Source of the DNA: Gnetum montanum
Taxonomy: Eukaryota > Streptophyta > Gnetopsida > Gnetales > Gnetaceae
Reading direction: 5' to 3'
Assembly (NCBI GenBank): GCA_015680685.1
Contig: MNCI01016385.1
Location: forward strand, 1-43,018
DNA length: 43,018 nucleotides
The notes under the pieces were generated by a model that searched no databases, was not told the DNA's origin, and saw nothing but the letters and a program-made list of their open reading frames with translations. Within the stretch, counting starts at the first letter, position 1. Each line of letters starts with the position of its first letter. Both the position numbers and the translations under genes were made by a program. Positions 32,396-42,841 of the stretch are shown here, in pieces.

Positions 32396-33498
32396 CAGTG
32401 AGTCCATGACATCCATTTAACCCATTTATTCTATGGAGGCTCTGCATCATAGGGAGCATGAGCTTCTTCCACATTGTAACTAAAAGTAACCAATGGTCTT
32501 GCTACTTAATGGACTCAAAACAAACCAAGAAGGAATGAAAAAGGATGTGACCTCAAGGAGACTTGTCATATCCTCTTCTTAACTTCTTTCTTGAGTTTTA
32601 TGATTTTTCTTCATTGGAATATCATCATTTCTATCATCAACCAATAAATAGGAAGCATGCCTTTGCATGATATGGTTCCCATGAAAAATAATGAATAAAA
32701 ATGTGAAGCACACCCCTTAGACATGATAATGGGCTACATGTAGTGGTTATGGGGATGGAAAGACATGTTACCNCTACCACTCCAAGAGAAGAATGAAGGA
32801 AGAAAGGGCCTTAGTTAGAGGGATAACTTTAGGCATGNGTTGTTCTTTGGCAATACCTCTTGATGGTTGAAGAGAAAGGATATGTCAATGTGAAGCCATT
32901 GAAGGTGAAATGGAGTTGGTCTTGACTAAGAATGGCATGGTATCAGATCATCTTAGTCATAGACTTCACAAGGATCTCATGTGACCTAGCTACAAATTAC
33001 CTATCCATCATTCTCTCTCTACCATCATTCTCAATTCATAACATAACATCCCACTACCTCATATCATGGCCAATTGATACATTTGTTATCACACCCACAT
33101 AAGCCTCCAATGATTTGTTAACTGGATATGGGTTTTAATTCTACACAACCATTAATAATCCTTGGTGCCTATGGACTTCTTGTAATGATGGAATGCAAGG
33201 ACATCAAAGGCATAAGCCTACTTTGGGAAGGACCCACTTGCATTCCCTTTGGTTTGCCTCAAGTTAAAATTCCTATCCATCAGTTGTTTGCACAATCAAT
33301 AGAATCCACTTGCATTCAAACATCTAGTTTAGCTTTATTTTGGCATCTAAAGTTAGTAGAACTCTACTTGAAACAACATTATCCTCTTCTATGTTATTTT
33401 CATCATTTTTCATCTTTCTAGCTTCCATTGTTCTCCTATTTCATCTCAAAACTCATTTTGAAATTTTTCGATGTTCTAAAGTGTAGTTTTGCGAAGTA
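32396..33498 (+). other. non-coding 3' module of a B-type element (host G)
   Basis: Collinear with element C 28480-29350: GAGTC.A...CATCCATTTA, GGATGTGACCTCAAGGAGACTTG (32540 area), GCACACCCCTTAGACA (32709 area) and the motif CTACTTTGGGAAGGACCCAC at 33218-33237. No gene. Undetermined bases are at 32773 and 32838. Confidence 0.65.
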
Positions 33499-33576
33499 TG
33501 AATGCATTAACGCATCCCTGTCGATGCAAACTTGTCAATGCATGCTCATCAATGCAACATAAAAACCCTATAAATA
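33499..33576 (+). promoter_or_regulatory. internal promoter-like region of G (14-bp repeats plus TATA box)
   Basis: Units TTAACGCA, TCGATGCA, TCAATGCA and TCAATGCA begin at 33507, 33521, 33535 and 33549, exactly 14 bp apart, followed by TATAAATA at 33569-33576. Position relative to the downstream leader and ORF is the same as in element B (9177-9290). No LTR boundary is visible around it. Function is inferred. Confidence 0.6.
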
Positions 33577-34793
33577 GGTGCAATACTTAGTTAATTTTGC
33601 ATCATTTTATCAAATAGAAAGAGGATTTTTACCATTTTTTAGAGCCGAAGAACCTTCCACACACCCTAGCTTTCAAACTGCTAACCGATTTGCACTCGTT
33701 TTTCGATTCTTATGCTACAGAGGTAATCTCTATGTTATGGGGGATTCAAACCATTCGATTTTTGTAAAAAAAATTTTGAAAATTTTCTAACTCCACATGG
33801 TTAATCCATTAAATTAATTTAAATTAATCATCATAAAGGATTAAGACCACTACACAAACTCTGATAGCTAAGAATAAAACTAATATTGAATTAATACATC
33901 TAGCATGCTATCCTAAAAATGTGCCTAAATGATTAACTTTCAAACATCCAATAAGTAACATAACTGATGAGACGTGATTCGCATAGGCCGCGATATCGCG
34001 TATGCGATATCGCAGTCCGCCACCATATCCCAGTTTTAGAGTAGCGAAGCTTTGGCAGTTTGATCTCTCCAGAGTTAGATTTTTCCCGTGTCTGCCCGCA
34101 GTGTGGTGAATGTAATTGTATGGTGTCTTTATTTGAGTGTGCTGTACTTGGACACGCACATGACCAGTAATAAAGATCGAGATTACTTCATCATTGCAGC
34201 ATTCACTTAGTTTATTTATTTGTTTGTTTATTTAATGTTATTTATTGCTTTCATAGCGCGGTGTGAGTACGACTTGACTACGAGCATCTACGGGTGTGTA
34301 CGGCTAGTTAAGGAATCGGTTACTCATCGCGATTAGTCTCTNCCTACGCTTGGTAGTCCCAGTGGTAGTCGTGCACAAAGTCCAAGATGTGTACGGTTGA
34401 TCAAGGAATCGGTTGCTCGTCGCACTTAGGTTAGGTTAGATTTTCTTACCATTTTCCTCCTAGCTTAGCTTAGTTAGTATTATTTTCCACTGCCTTCAGG
34501 AGTAGCGATAGAATTAGGAACACATCATACACCTCATCTAGACTCAACCATATGCAACATATGCAATACTAGTCCAGGTGGGAAGATAGCAAACTGTGAC
34601 CTAAGGCTAACTATCTAGGTGCCACAACTAGTCCATCTGCGGAGTTCGACCGGATCTCTCATGCGACGCTCATTTCGTATGGTTGAGTGTAGGGGTACCT
34701 CGCCACTCATGAATAACCAAATCTAATTAAAGTATTTAAAAGAATAACGATTATGAACTCCAGGGCTAATCTGGGGTTATGTCATGATTGCAT
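33577..34793 (+). promoter_or_regulatory. leader/intron-like segment before the third ORF of G (split by solo LTR F)
   Basis: Donor-like CTACAGAG-GTAATC with GT at 33723-33724. Conserved block ATGGGGGATTC...CTAACTCC at 33737-33794. Acceptor position TGATTGCAT (a mutated CAG) immediately before ATG 34794. Subtracting F and one TSD leaves about 315 bp between donor and acceptor, close to the 300 bp in B. Confidence 0.6.
33965..34712 (+). mobile_element. solo LTR F (748 bp) of the C/D subfamily
   Basis: TGATG start, CATGA end (mutated CATCA), and perfect TSD ATAAC at 33960-33964 and 34713-34717. There is no internal region, so it arose by LTR-LTR recombination. U3 has two perfect palindromes, CGCGATATCGCG (33989-34000) and TGCGATATCGCA (34003-34014). 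Compared with element C, about 37 bp are missing just after them, including the TATA box. R/U5 box CTACGCTTGGTAGTCCCAGT near 34345-34364. Confidence 0.9.
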
Positions 34794-35627
34794 ATGGCAC
34801 CTAAATGGCTATAAGCAAGAGGGCCCTCATAGACTAGGGAAAAGTGACCTAGGGAAGAAAGGGTTCAATCGTAGTAACAACCACAATAATGCCAAGAATA
34901 AGTAACCGAGGTGACTCATGCCATAGGATCCCTTCAGGAGGAATTGAGGTGGGATTTGTTGAACAAATTTCCACTTTGGAAACTAACCAATCTAGATAGG
35001 ATGAAGTTCCTAGGCTAAGGCCTAGCATGGATGTCACCCTCAGGGAGACTTACTTGGAGAAGATCAGGACTAAGGAGGTATAAAGTTCTATCCTTCAAGA
35101 TTTGAACTTTCGATCCTTCTTAGAGTTGGCATTAAAAGAGGTCTACATGTAACTATAGGGGTCTCTCATGTGGCCAATTCTCTTTAACAATGGAGAATGA
35201 TATATGGGGGAGATCTATCTCTTCTGGAACAACTGACAAGGATATGCATCGATAAAAATCAAAGATATAACCATCTCCTACTTAGTTGAGGTTGTTATAA
35301 AGGTCCTTAGGTTACTAGACATTGGGGCCAAACTTGTTGAGATTTCAACATAGGTAAACCTAAAAGCTAAAAAGAAATATGTTCAATGATGCTATGGGGT
35401 ATATCACAAGGAGCACGATGCTCTCACAAAGGCAAAGAAAGCATACTTTAAAATTATGACTTATCACCTAAACCCAACAATGAGGCTTAATAAAGTTACA
35501 ACTTTCTCTACCAAAGCATGTACTACTTTGAGTAGGAAGTTCCTAGTGAACCTTCCCCAACTCATTTTCTTGGATATTGAAAAACATTTTAAGAAAAATC
35601 AGAAGGAACGAAAGACACTTCCCTTTC
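34794..35627 (+). pseudogene. third ORF of host G, N-terminal part (interrupted by element D)
   Basis: ATG GCA CCT AAA at 34794 aligns with the start of the B ORF (ATG GCA GCA AAA) and the D ORF (ATG GCC CCT AAA). Frameshifted N-terminal text is followed by DVTLRETYLEKIRTKEV, LQDLNFRSFLELALKEV, YMGEIYLFWNN, IKDITISYLVEVVIKVL, HLNPTMRLNKVTTFS and FLVNLPQLIFLDIEKHF, each matching B. It stops at ...KTLPF, exactly at the insertion of D. No membrane segment or enzyme motif is seen. Confidence 0.75.
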
Positions 35628-36550
35628 TGATGAATGGCGAGGTACCCCTACACTCAACCATACGAATACAAGTGTTTCATGCATGATCCGGTCAAACTCC
35701 ATAGATAGACTAGTTATAGCATCTAGACAGTTATTCTTAGGTCGTAGTTCATTGTCTTCCCACCTAGACTAGTATTAGCTTTGTCACATATGGTTTAGTC
35801 CAAAGTGAGGTGTATGATGTGTTCCTATACTAACGCTACTCCTGGAGATAATGGAAAATAATATTAACTAGGCTAAGAGAGAGAGGGTGATAGAGAATCT
35901 AAGCTAGCCTAAGAGAGATGAGCATCCATTCCTTAATCATCTGTACACATCTTGAACCTCATGCACAACTACCACTGGGATTACCAAGCGTAGATCCTAG
36001 GTATGCTATTGGATTACCAAGTTGTCAAACTTAAATGCTCGTGATCAAGTCGTACTCATTCCATGTTTAACAGGAGTTGAGGGTGAAGAGATATTAACTA
36101 AGAAAGTAGTAAATAACAAATAAATAAATAATTAAACTAAGTAAATGCTGCAATGATGAAGTAATCTCAATCTTTATTTCAGGTCATGTTTGTGTCCAAG
36201 TACGTCACACTCGAATAAGGATGTCATACAATTACAATCACCACACTAAAGGCATACACTAGGAGAAAAGGGTTGAGAAGAATCTAAACTTAAAAACTTA
36301 CAATAAAATATAAAGACTAATGTCCAAAACCAAGTGTGCTACCTTTTATTTATAGGCTCACACTAGAACTGTGATATCACGTACGCTATATCGCATGTAG
36401 GCCGTGATATCACATAAGCGATATTGTGGCTGCGATATTGTGGCCTTGATAACTGGGCCTGACAGACCATGTATCTTGTATAAGGGCTTTGATAATAGGG
36501 CTTTGATAACTGGGCTCCAATAACTGGGCCTAACATACCATGACTCATCA
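35628..36550 (-). repeat. element D 3' LTR (923 bp)
   Basis: Edges TGATGAATGG...ACTCATCA. TATA box at 36347-36354 (minus). GCGATATCGC-type units start at 36371, 36385, 36404, 36418 and 36432 (14, 19, 14, 14 bp). R/U5 box ACTGGGATTACCAAGCGTAG at 35974-35993. Differences from the partner LTR are mostly transitions. Confidence 0.95.
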
Positions 36551-36560
36551 TACCCCCACA
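36551..36560 (-). other. polypurine tract of element D
   Basis: The minus strand reads TGTGGGGGTA next to the LTR edge. Same tract as in C (ATGGGGGTA before 30084). Confidence 0.8.
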
Positions 36561-36626
36561 ACTGAATAACAACTCATCCTTGAGTTACACAGTGGATAGG
36601 TATGGGATTATTGACTGACTAGGAAT

Positions 36627-37130
36627 TTATTCATGTTGTAGTGGAGGATTAAAAAAAATTTGGACACAGACACAAAATATAAAACTTGTGGAACTCATGG
36701 GGTTCTCAGTAGTGGTGGCTCCTCTATGGATGCCTCTCCTTTGTCCTAAAAGATCAAGCTTTTAAGATTGATATCGTTGAAGAAGTTCTTGACATTTATC
36801 CTCTTCTATCCAAGGATTATGAGTTGTCCATGCTGATGTTCCAATGTTTGATGGAGTCAGCACTTTCCATGAACATGGCAGTTACAGGAACACTTGATTG
36901 GCCTTGACATGTTATGCCACAAATAGCCGTCATTCCTCTTCATAGGCTTGGGCCCTAACCTCTCCACCTTTTGCTTGGATAGATTATGCAATAACAGGAG
37001 TTTCATGATAGATGCTGAGTGATTGTGCCTCTTGCTCTACGTGTTCTGCATGAAGTCCTTGGCCTCTGCCTTTCCCTAGTCATTCGGTTGCACCTTGAGA
37101 AGGTCCTCGTTATCTTCTTTTAGGGGCCAT
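36627..37130 (-). pseudogene. short version of the third ORF in element D (167 codons)
   Basis: Begins ATG GCC CCT AAA AGA at 37130, directly after the acceptor-like TGATTATAG, and keeps one frame to a TAA at 36627-36629, broken by seven internal stops. Gln/Glu/Gly-rich N-terminal half. The later segment TPSNIGTSAWTTHNPWIEED matches IPSHIRDATWTVNNPYSKEE near the C-terminus of the B ORF (about 6000-6065). The N- and C-ends are thus kept while the central ~800 codons are missing, by internal deletion. Confidence 0.6.
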
Positions 37131-37320
37131 CTATAATCACACAAAGATCAATTGTTAGTAAGGTTATTGAAAAATTTCAATGTTTTCATATCTTACTCAT
37201 TGCCTTTAATAAATTTTGAATTCTTTGCTTATTGTGATTTTAGAGTTAGAAATTTTTTCAAGGAATTTGCCCTAAAAGTTTAATGTCGGACTTAGTTTGT
37301 TTAGCTTACACATAAAAGGA
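37131..37320 (-). promoter_or_regulatory. leader of element D with splice-like ends
   Basis: The acceptor-like AG is at 37131-37132. The conserved TTTCTAACTC block lies at 37243-37260. A possible donor AACTAG-GTCC is near 37316. No TATA box or repeat array precedes it, in contrast to B and G. Confidence 0.45.
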
Positions 37321-38474
37321 CCTAGTTTTGAGGAGCATTTGATAAAATGATGACAACGAAAAGAATAGATTTGACAATGAAGTACTCAAAGGTTATAAGA
37401 TGATGTGGTGGTATGCAACAAGTACAAATTGCACAAGTCACGCAAGTGGGTCCTCCCCAAAGCAAGTTCCAACCTATAATGCCCTTATGTAACCACACCT
37501 TAAAATGTCTGTAGGCACTAGAAGGGTTAAATGTAATCCATACTAGTTTCACAAAACACACACATGTAAGTATCACCAGAATGACGTAACGCTACACAAG
37601 ACATGAGTTACAATTACACAAACAGCGAGATGAGATGGACTACAGAAGGGGTTGTAGAGATTGGGACATGAGGTAACTGACCTAGGGCATAGTGAATCCT
37701 GTGTGTAAAGCATGATTAATGTGTCATTAACCCATCGTTCCAAGATCAGGACCAAGTTCATTCCTCTGATTAGTGACATTGCATTGTTTCATCCCATGAT
37801 AAGCAACTATGAGAGTACCAGAACAACAAGGCGTATGATCACTCGACATTTTGTTCAAGGGAGGAGTGATTTTTGCTTGTGGCACTTCCTTTGGTTTTTT
37901 TTTGTTATTTTTTTTCGATTGCTAAATCCAGATTAGGCATGGGTGCATGTATTTCCAGTGGGACCCCCTAGAACAACATTGGATTTTTAAGTACCCTTTT
38001 GATTACTCTTACTCCCATTTTTCCTTAGATCTACAAGGATCTTATTACAACCACGTTGCATGATAACTCCCACAGACGTCACCAAAGAGAATCTGCAAGT
38101 CCCCTTGATGTCACACCCTAATCATTCCTTCTTCATCCATCTTTCTTCATTCTAGGTACAATGAACACAAAATTAATTTTAAGTTTTAAGAATGTCAAGA
38201 ATATCACTGCACCCTCAAATAGAACCTCTTATTTGTAGAATGGATGAGTGGGTGTAATGGACTCACTATCCACATAATTGATCACTCGAGACTTGATAAC
38301 ATAGAACACACCTCAACCAATGAGCCACATGAGTGTTTTATTCGTAGATGATATTACTTATAAAAAGACAAAAAAGACAAAAAGACAAAATGATAAAACA
38401 AGAAATTGAAAACTAAAAAACTGGAAAACAAAAAGTTGTAAAATTAAAGAAAATAAAAAGTGGCTATTAATCCT
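37321..38474 (-). other. non-coding 3' region of element D
   Basis: No gene. The conserved motif (TTTGGGGAGGACCCACTTGC on the minus strand) is at 37441-37487. GTGTGACATCAAGGGGACTTG is near 38092-38112. A T-rich spacer (minus strand) lies at 38345-38460, preceded by TATGGGGGACAT, the same order as in B and C. Confidence 0.6.
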
Positions 38475-40467
38475 ACTTGCTACTAGAATGGGGGATGTCC
38501 CCCATAACTAAATGGTTGAGGATGACAAGGATTAATAAATGGAAGATGAGGATCCTTACATGTTGAAAATATTGGGACCCCATCATACTTACCCCATTGG
38601 GGTTCACACACCTTATTATAGTAAGCATGGTGGGGCAATTTATAAGATGTAGTTTCCAGATAACGAGTTGACCCACCATGATAATTGGGATCGTTAGATG
38701 GTATGCAAGGATTACGATGTCACCCTCCATGGTTGTATTCATTGGGCCGTATGGTTTCTGGAGTGTTAATTGGTGGCCCTGATAAAGTGACACGAGTCGT
38801 TGGGTTCAAAGAGAAGGATGCACCACAATGTTGGACTTGTGCTGAATTGGAGGATGCAATGGCCTTGGAATTGTGTTGTCCCTTCCTAGGGTTATTTCTA
38901 AAAACGGGACACCTTCGATGTTGCTTAGGTCTCTCACTGCTGTTGGAAATATTAGCACAAGTAACGTTCGGGGGTTGTTGCTATGGTGCAGACACCTTAG
39001 GAATAGTTGGTGGCGATGTAGAAGGAGGGAAAAATGAGAATGTTGAAAATTAGGAGAATTGTAAGGTGCACAAGGTGATGGTTGTGTTGAAGGCATGGGC
39101 TGATAATATTGAGGAGAATGGTCATGCAACAAGATAGAGTATGTTAATCTAGTTGGGGAAACATGATGTTGAACTAAATAAGCATTTGGATTCGGAGGAT
39201 ATGAAGGGTGTCTCCAGTTTAGGGATGGCTTCCCCCATGACTGGGATTGTTGCCGCTGTGATTGAACATAGTATCTCTATACAAACTCTAGGGGTAACGT
39301 GTTTCCCTAATGCTCATATAAATGTAACAATATTGGGCATTGGCCCTTGGGATGATCGTACAAGCAAATGTTGCATTCATACGTATGATTAGAAGTTGAG
39401 CTCTTATTTCCTTCATCCCTTCTTTCCGATTGTCTAATGACATTTTTTCTTGCTTCTTAGGTTGTCAAAACTCTATCTCCAATAATATTGATATATTCTC
39501 CACACTTTTTATGCATCCATTCCAACATCTTATTAATCTTTTCCTCAACTTCATCTAATGATTGTTGTACCGGAAAAGATGGTTCTTTCCCCTTGTGATA
39601 GGTTGATTTCTCCTTTTTATGATCATAGACCTTTGCTAAGTTAAGACTTTGGTCCCGTTGATGTTTTTCAACACTCTCCCATCTAGCCATATCTCCTTCT
39701 TCTTTTGCTACTCGCTTAATAAGCTCTTAGACTTGATGGGTTTGTAGTTCATATAGTTGACCTTGGGCATACATCCCTAAGGTTCTCCTTGTTTCATCAC
39801 AAATCCCATCAATGATATGGTACATTAGCCTTTCCTTGGAGAACTCATGGCCTGGAAAATTGTTTAACAATGCATAATATCTTTCCAAGGCCATGTCCAA
39901 GGGTTCATGTTGTGATTGTTTCTACTCTTGGATTTGTTTCCTCAAGGCTGACACTCTTGCATAGGCTTGATATCTTTCGTTAAAGAGTTTTACCATTGTT
40001 GGCCAATGTCATATTGAATTTGGTTTTAATGATCTATACCATACTTTTTCTTGGCCAACGAGTGTCATAAGAAAGAGCTTGAGTTTTTGCCAACCGTTAT
40101 CAATGTTGTTCCATGTACAGGCATTGTAGAAGGCTTGTAAATGTTATTGTGGATCTAAGTCATAGCCCCCTGAGAAATTGGGAAATTTGTTTAAATTGAG
40201 CCTGGGTAGACAACTCTCTTTACAATGCCTACGTGAGATTTGAACAGCCTCTTGTATTTGTGTTAGGCTTGTAGTGACTAGTAGGGGTTCATCGTCATCA
40301 GGTAAGTTATGCTTTCATTTTTTTGGATGATATTGCCTTCATTTATGTTTATAAGAAATCCCCACTTCAAATTGCATACTCCAATATTCATTATCAGATA
40401 ATTCGTTGGTTCTCCAATGAATTACCTCATTAGATGTGGCATTATCATAGTCTTGTAGGAGAGGCAT
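38475..40467 (-). pseudogene. element D gag
   Basis: ATG at 40467 (MPLLQDYDNATSNEV). In order: a spacer, LPRLNLNKFPNFSGGYDLDP, the Gag domain (YNACTWNNIDNGWQKLKLFL, WYRSLKPNSI, FNERYQAYARVSALRKQIQE), LERYYALLNNFPGHEF, a charged coiled region (MARWESVEKHQRD...), a zinc knuckle CX2CX3HX4C at 39337-39375 (CNICLYDHPKGQC), and a Pro/Ser/His-rich tail that loses its frame after about 38880. It is homologous to the C and B Gags but the most divergent of the three. Few stops lie before the tail, almost all TGA or TAG. Confidence 0.85.
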
Positions 40468-40589
40468 GGTTGTGAAATTGTGTGTGAATTTATATGTGAA
40501 TTTTTATAATTATTTCTTCCTAAAAGATATATCCTTAATTCCTATACAACGACCTTGTATGATATAACTAATCTAGATAACTAGCACCA

Positions 40590-40607
40590 TCCCCAACAAT
40601 GACACCA
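40590..40607 (-). other. primer-binding site of element D (tRNA-Asp type)
   Basis: The minus strand reads TGGTGTCATTGTTGGGGA one base after the LTR. It matches TGGCGCCGTTGCCGGGGA at 13 of 18 positions, all differences being transitions. Confidence 0.8.
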
Positions 40608-40608
40608 A

Positions 40609-41486
40609 TGATGAGTGGTAAGGTACCCCTACACTCAACCATACAAATACAAGTATTTTACGCACGATCCTGTCAAACTCCGTAGATGGACTAGTTATGG
40701 CATCTAGATAGTTATTCTTAGGTCATAGTTTACTATCTTCCAACCTGGACTAGTATTAGCTTTGTCACGTATGGTTTAGTCCAGAGTGAGGTGTATGATG
40801 TGTTCCTATACTAATGCTACTCCTAGAGATAATGGAAAATAATATTAACTAGGCTAAGAGAGAGAGGGTGAGAGAGAATCTAAGCTAGCCTAAGAGCAAT
40901 GAGCATCCATTCCTTAATCATCCATATACATCTTGGACCTTTTGCATGACTACCACTAGGATTACCAAGCGTAGATCCAGGTACGCTACTGGGTTACCAA
41001 GTAGTCAGACTTAAATGCTTGTGATCAAGTCGTACTCATTCCATGTTTAACAGGAGTTGAGGGTGAAGAGATATTAACTAAGAAAGCAGTAAATAAATAA
41101 TTAAACTAAGTAAATGCTGCAATGATGAGGTAATCTCAATCTTTATTTCTAGTCATGTGCGTGTCCAAGTACGTCACACTCGAATAAGGATTTCATACAA
41201 TTACAATCACCACACTGTGGGCATACACTAGGAGAAAAGGGTTGAGAAGAATCTAAACTTAAAAACTTACAATAAAATCTAAAGTCTAATGCCCAAAACC
41301 AAGTGTGCTACCTTTTATTTATAGGCTCACACCGGAACCACGATATCACGTACATGATATCGCAGCTATGATATTGTGGCCTTGATAATTGGGCTCCAAT
41401 GACTAGGCCTAACAGACCATGTATCTTATATTAGGGCTCCAATAATTGGGCTCCGATAACTGGGCCTGACAGACCATGACTCGTCA
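40609..41486 (-). repeat. element D 5' LTR (878 bp)
   Basis: Edges TGATGAGTGG...ACTCGTCA. TATA box at 41316-41323 (minus). Fewer GATATC units than its partner (about 41340-41375), so the array length differs between the two LTRs. Partner of 35628-36550. Confidence 0.95.
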
Positions 41487-42841
41487 CTTTCCATGTCTCA
41501 TTCACAAGCTATACAAGAGGGAAGGAATAGCTTGTTATTCTAATGACGTGGTCCATCATGCTCCATCACATCAGGATAGGAAATGATGAAAGATAAGGTA
41601 GTAGTAATGTTTCAAGAAGAGAAGCAATTATCTCCACCACTTGTAACCCCAAAAACTACAACAAAGGTGCTCACAATTTTTGAAAGAATAAAAAAGCTTT
41701 AAGAGCAGTAGCAAAAATAATAACAAGGCTTCGTAAGTGGTGGGGAGTCCTCTATTTACCATCCAGCCATAAGCCATCTCAATGAGTTGCAAGGACCATC
41801 AACTAGCTAGATAGTGAAATAGACCTACTCTTCTTCATGCAAAGGAACTAAGTGTCCATGAGGTTCCATCCAAATGTTAGGAAAATCACAGTGTTCATTC
41901 TTGGACAAGAATTTCCTAAGATTTCAAGGAATGTTGTCGCCTTTTCTATCATGTTGAAGGAAGGTGAGGGGGCAACCATCCTAGTTATGTCATACAAGAA
42001 CCAAGAGATAGCAACAAAGGTCATGAATAATAGGGTGGTTAAAGCCCTGAATACTCCTACAATAGTCATACTTGACATTGTCATCATGGCATACATCCAT
42101 GCATCTGTAGGAGTAGGGAGTGGTTGGATGAACACTACCCAACATGAGGAGGTGTTGGAGAGACTAGTTGGAGCTAAGCAATTACTTCTAAAAATGTTTG
42201 ATCTTCCAAATGAAATAATTACAAATTAGTCATATTTACTTGAAAAAAGGGACAAGTCATTGATTGCTAATGCACAACTAGAGGAGGCCACTACAACCAA
42301 TCAGTTGTTGACTACCAAAGTTGCTAAGTTGCAAGCCCATCTATCTGACCTTGTCATTCTCAAGCTTGAGCTTACAAGAGATAAAGCCTTCCAACAACTT
42401 TGACTAAAACTCCAAGAGGTTGAGAATGCAAAAGATGTAGTAATCTTCGACACATCCTTGTTAGAAGTTGTGGCTAACAACACTGACAAGAACTTATTAC
42501 AAGTTTGCAAAGAAAACTTGGTCCTCACCAAGGATAACCACCACCAATGATATGCTAAGAAACAAAAAGATCAAATGATTGAATTCATATGCTAGTAGCA
42601 AGAGCAACTTGCCAAAGTTAACTTGGATCTAAGAAGATTAGTAGTAGAAAATTGAAATCTCTCAATGGAGGAAGTTTGAGCTCTTCATCAAAAGACCACA
42701 ATTGAGTTAACTACTTGGAAGAATAAGGCCTTGAAATTCAAACAAGTGAAAAATCACTACAAGGACCAAGTTGGACTAGTCAAGGATATCAACAAAAAGG
42801 AGATCTAATTAGCAAAGACAAAGATAAATAAGGTCTTATAG
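41487..42841 (+). pseudogene. third ORF of host G, C-terminal part (continues after element D)
   Basis: Resumes PCLIHKLYKREGIACYSNDV, matching PCLIRKLYQIGGIVCYTKDA in B. Further matches include KISRNVVAFSIMLKEGEGAT, QHEEVLERLVGAKQLLLKMF and, after 42560, EQLAKVNLDLRRLVVEN and LKFKQVKNHYKDQVGLVKD. The last kilobase is strongly helical and predicts long coiled coils. In-frame stops are at 42227 and later. It is cut at 42841 by the next LTR. Confidence 0.75.

Larger units (their letters stand above)
35628..41486 (-). mobile_element. element D: gag-only retrotransposon, minus strand
   Basis: About 5.86 kb with paired LTRs, perfect TSD CTTTC (35623-35627 and 41487-41491), PBS, gag, T-rich spacer, conserved 3' motif, leader, a 167-codon ORF and PPT. 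Protease, RT, RNase H and integrase are absent. It sits inside the third ORF of host G; removing D and one TSD restores the frame (LPF-PCL). Non-autonomous by content. Confidence 0.9.

Noticed and set aside
33478-34793. G region around the internal TATA box as an ordinary LTR of element G
   Set aside because: It has U3-like repeats and a TATA box, but no TG/CA edges, PPT, PBS or TSD. The matching region in B is bordered by element-internal sequence on both sides, so an internal cassette fits better.
38685-39053. 122-codon plus-strand frame
   Set aside because: Antisense to the gag tail of element D; no homology or start context supports it.
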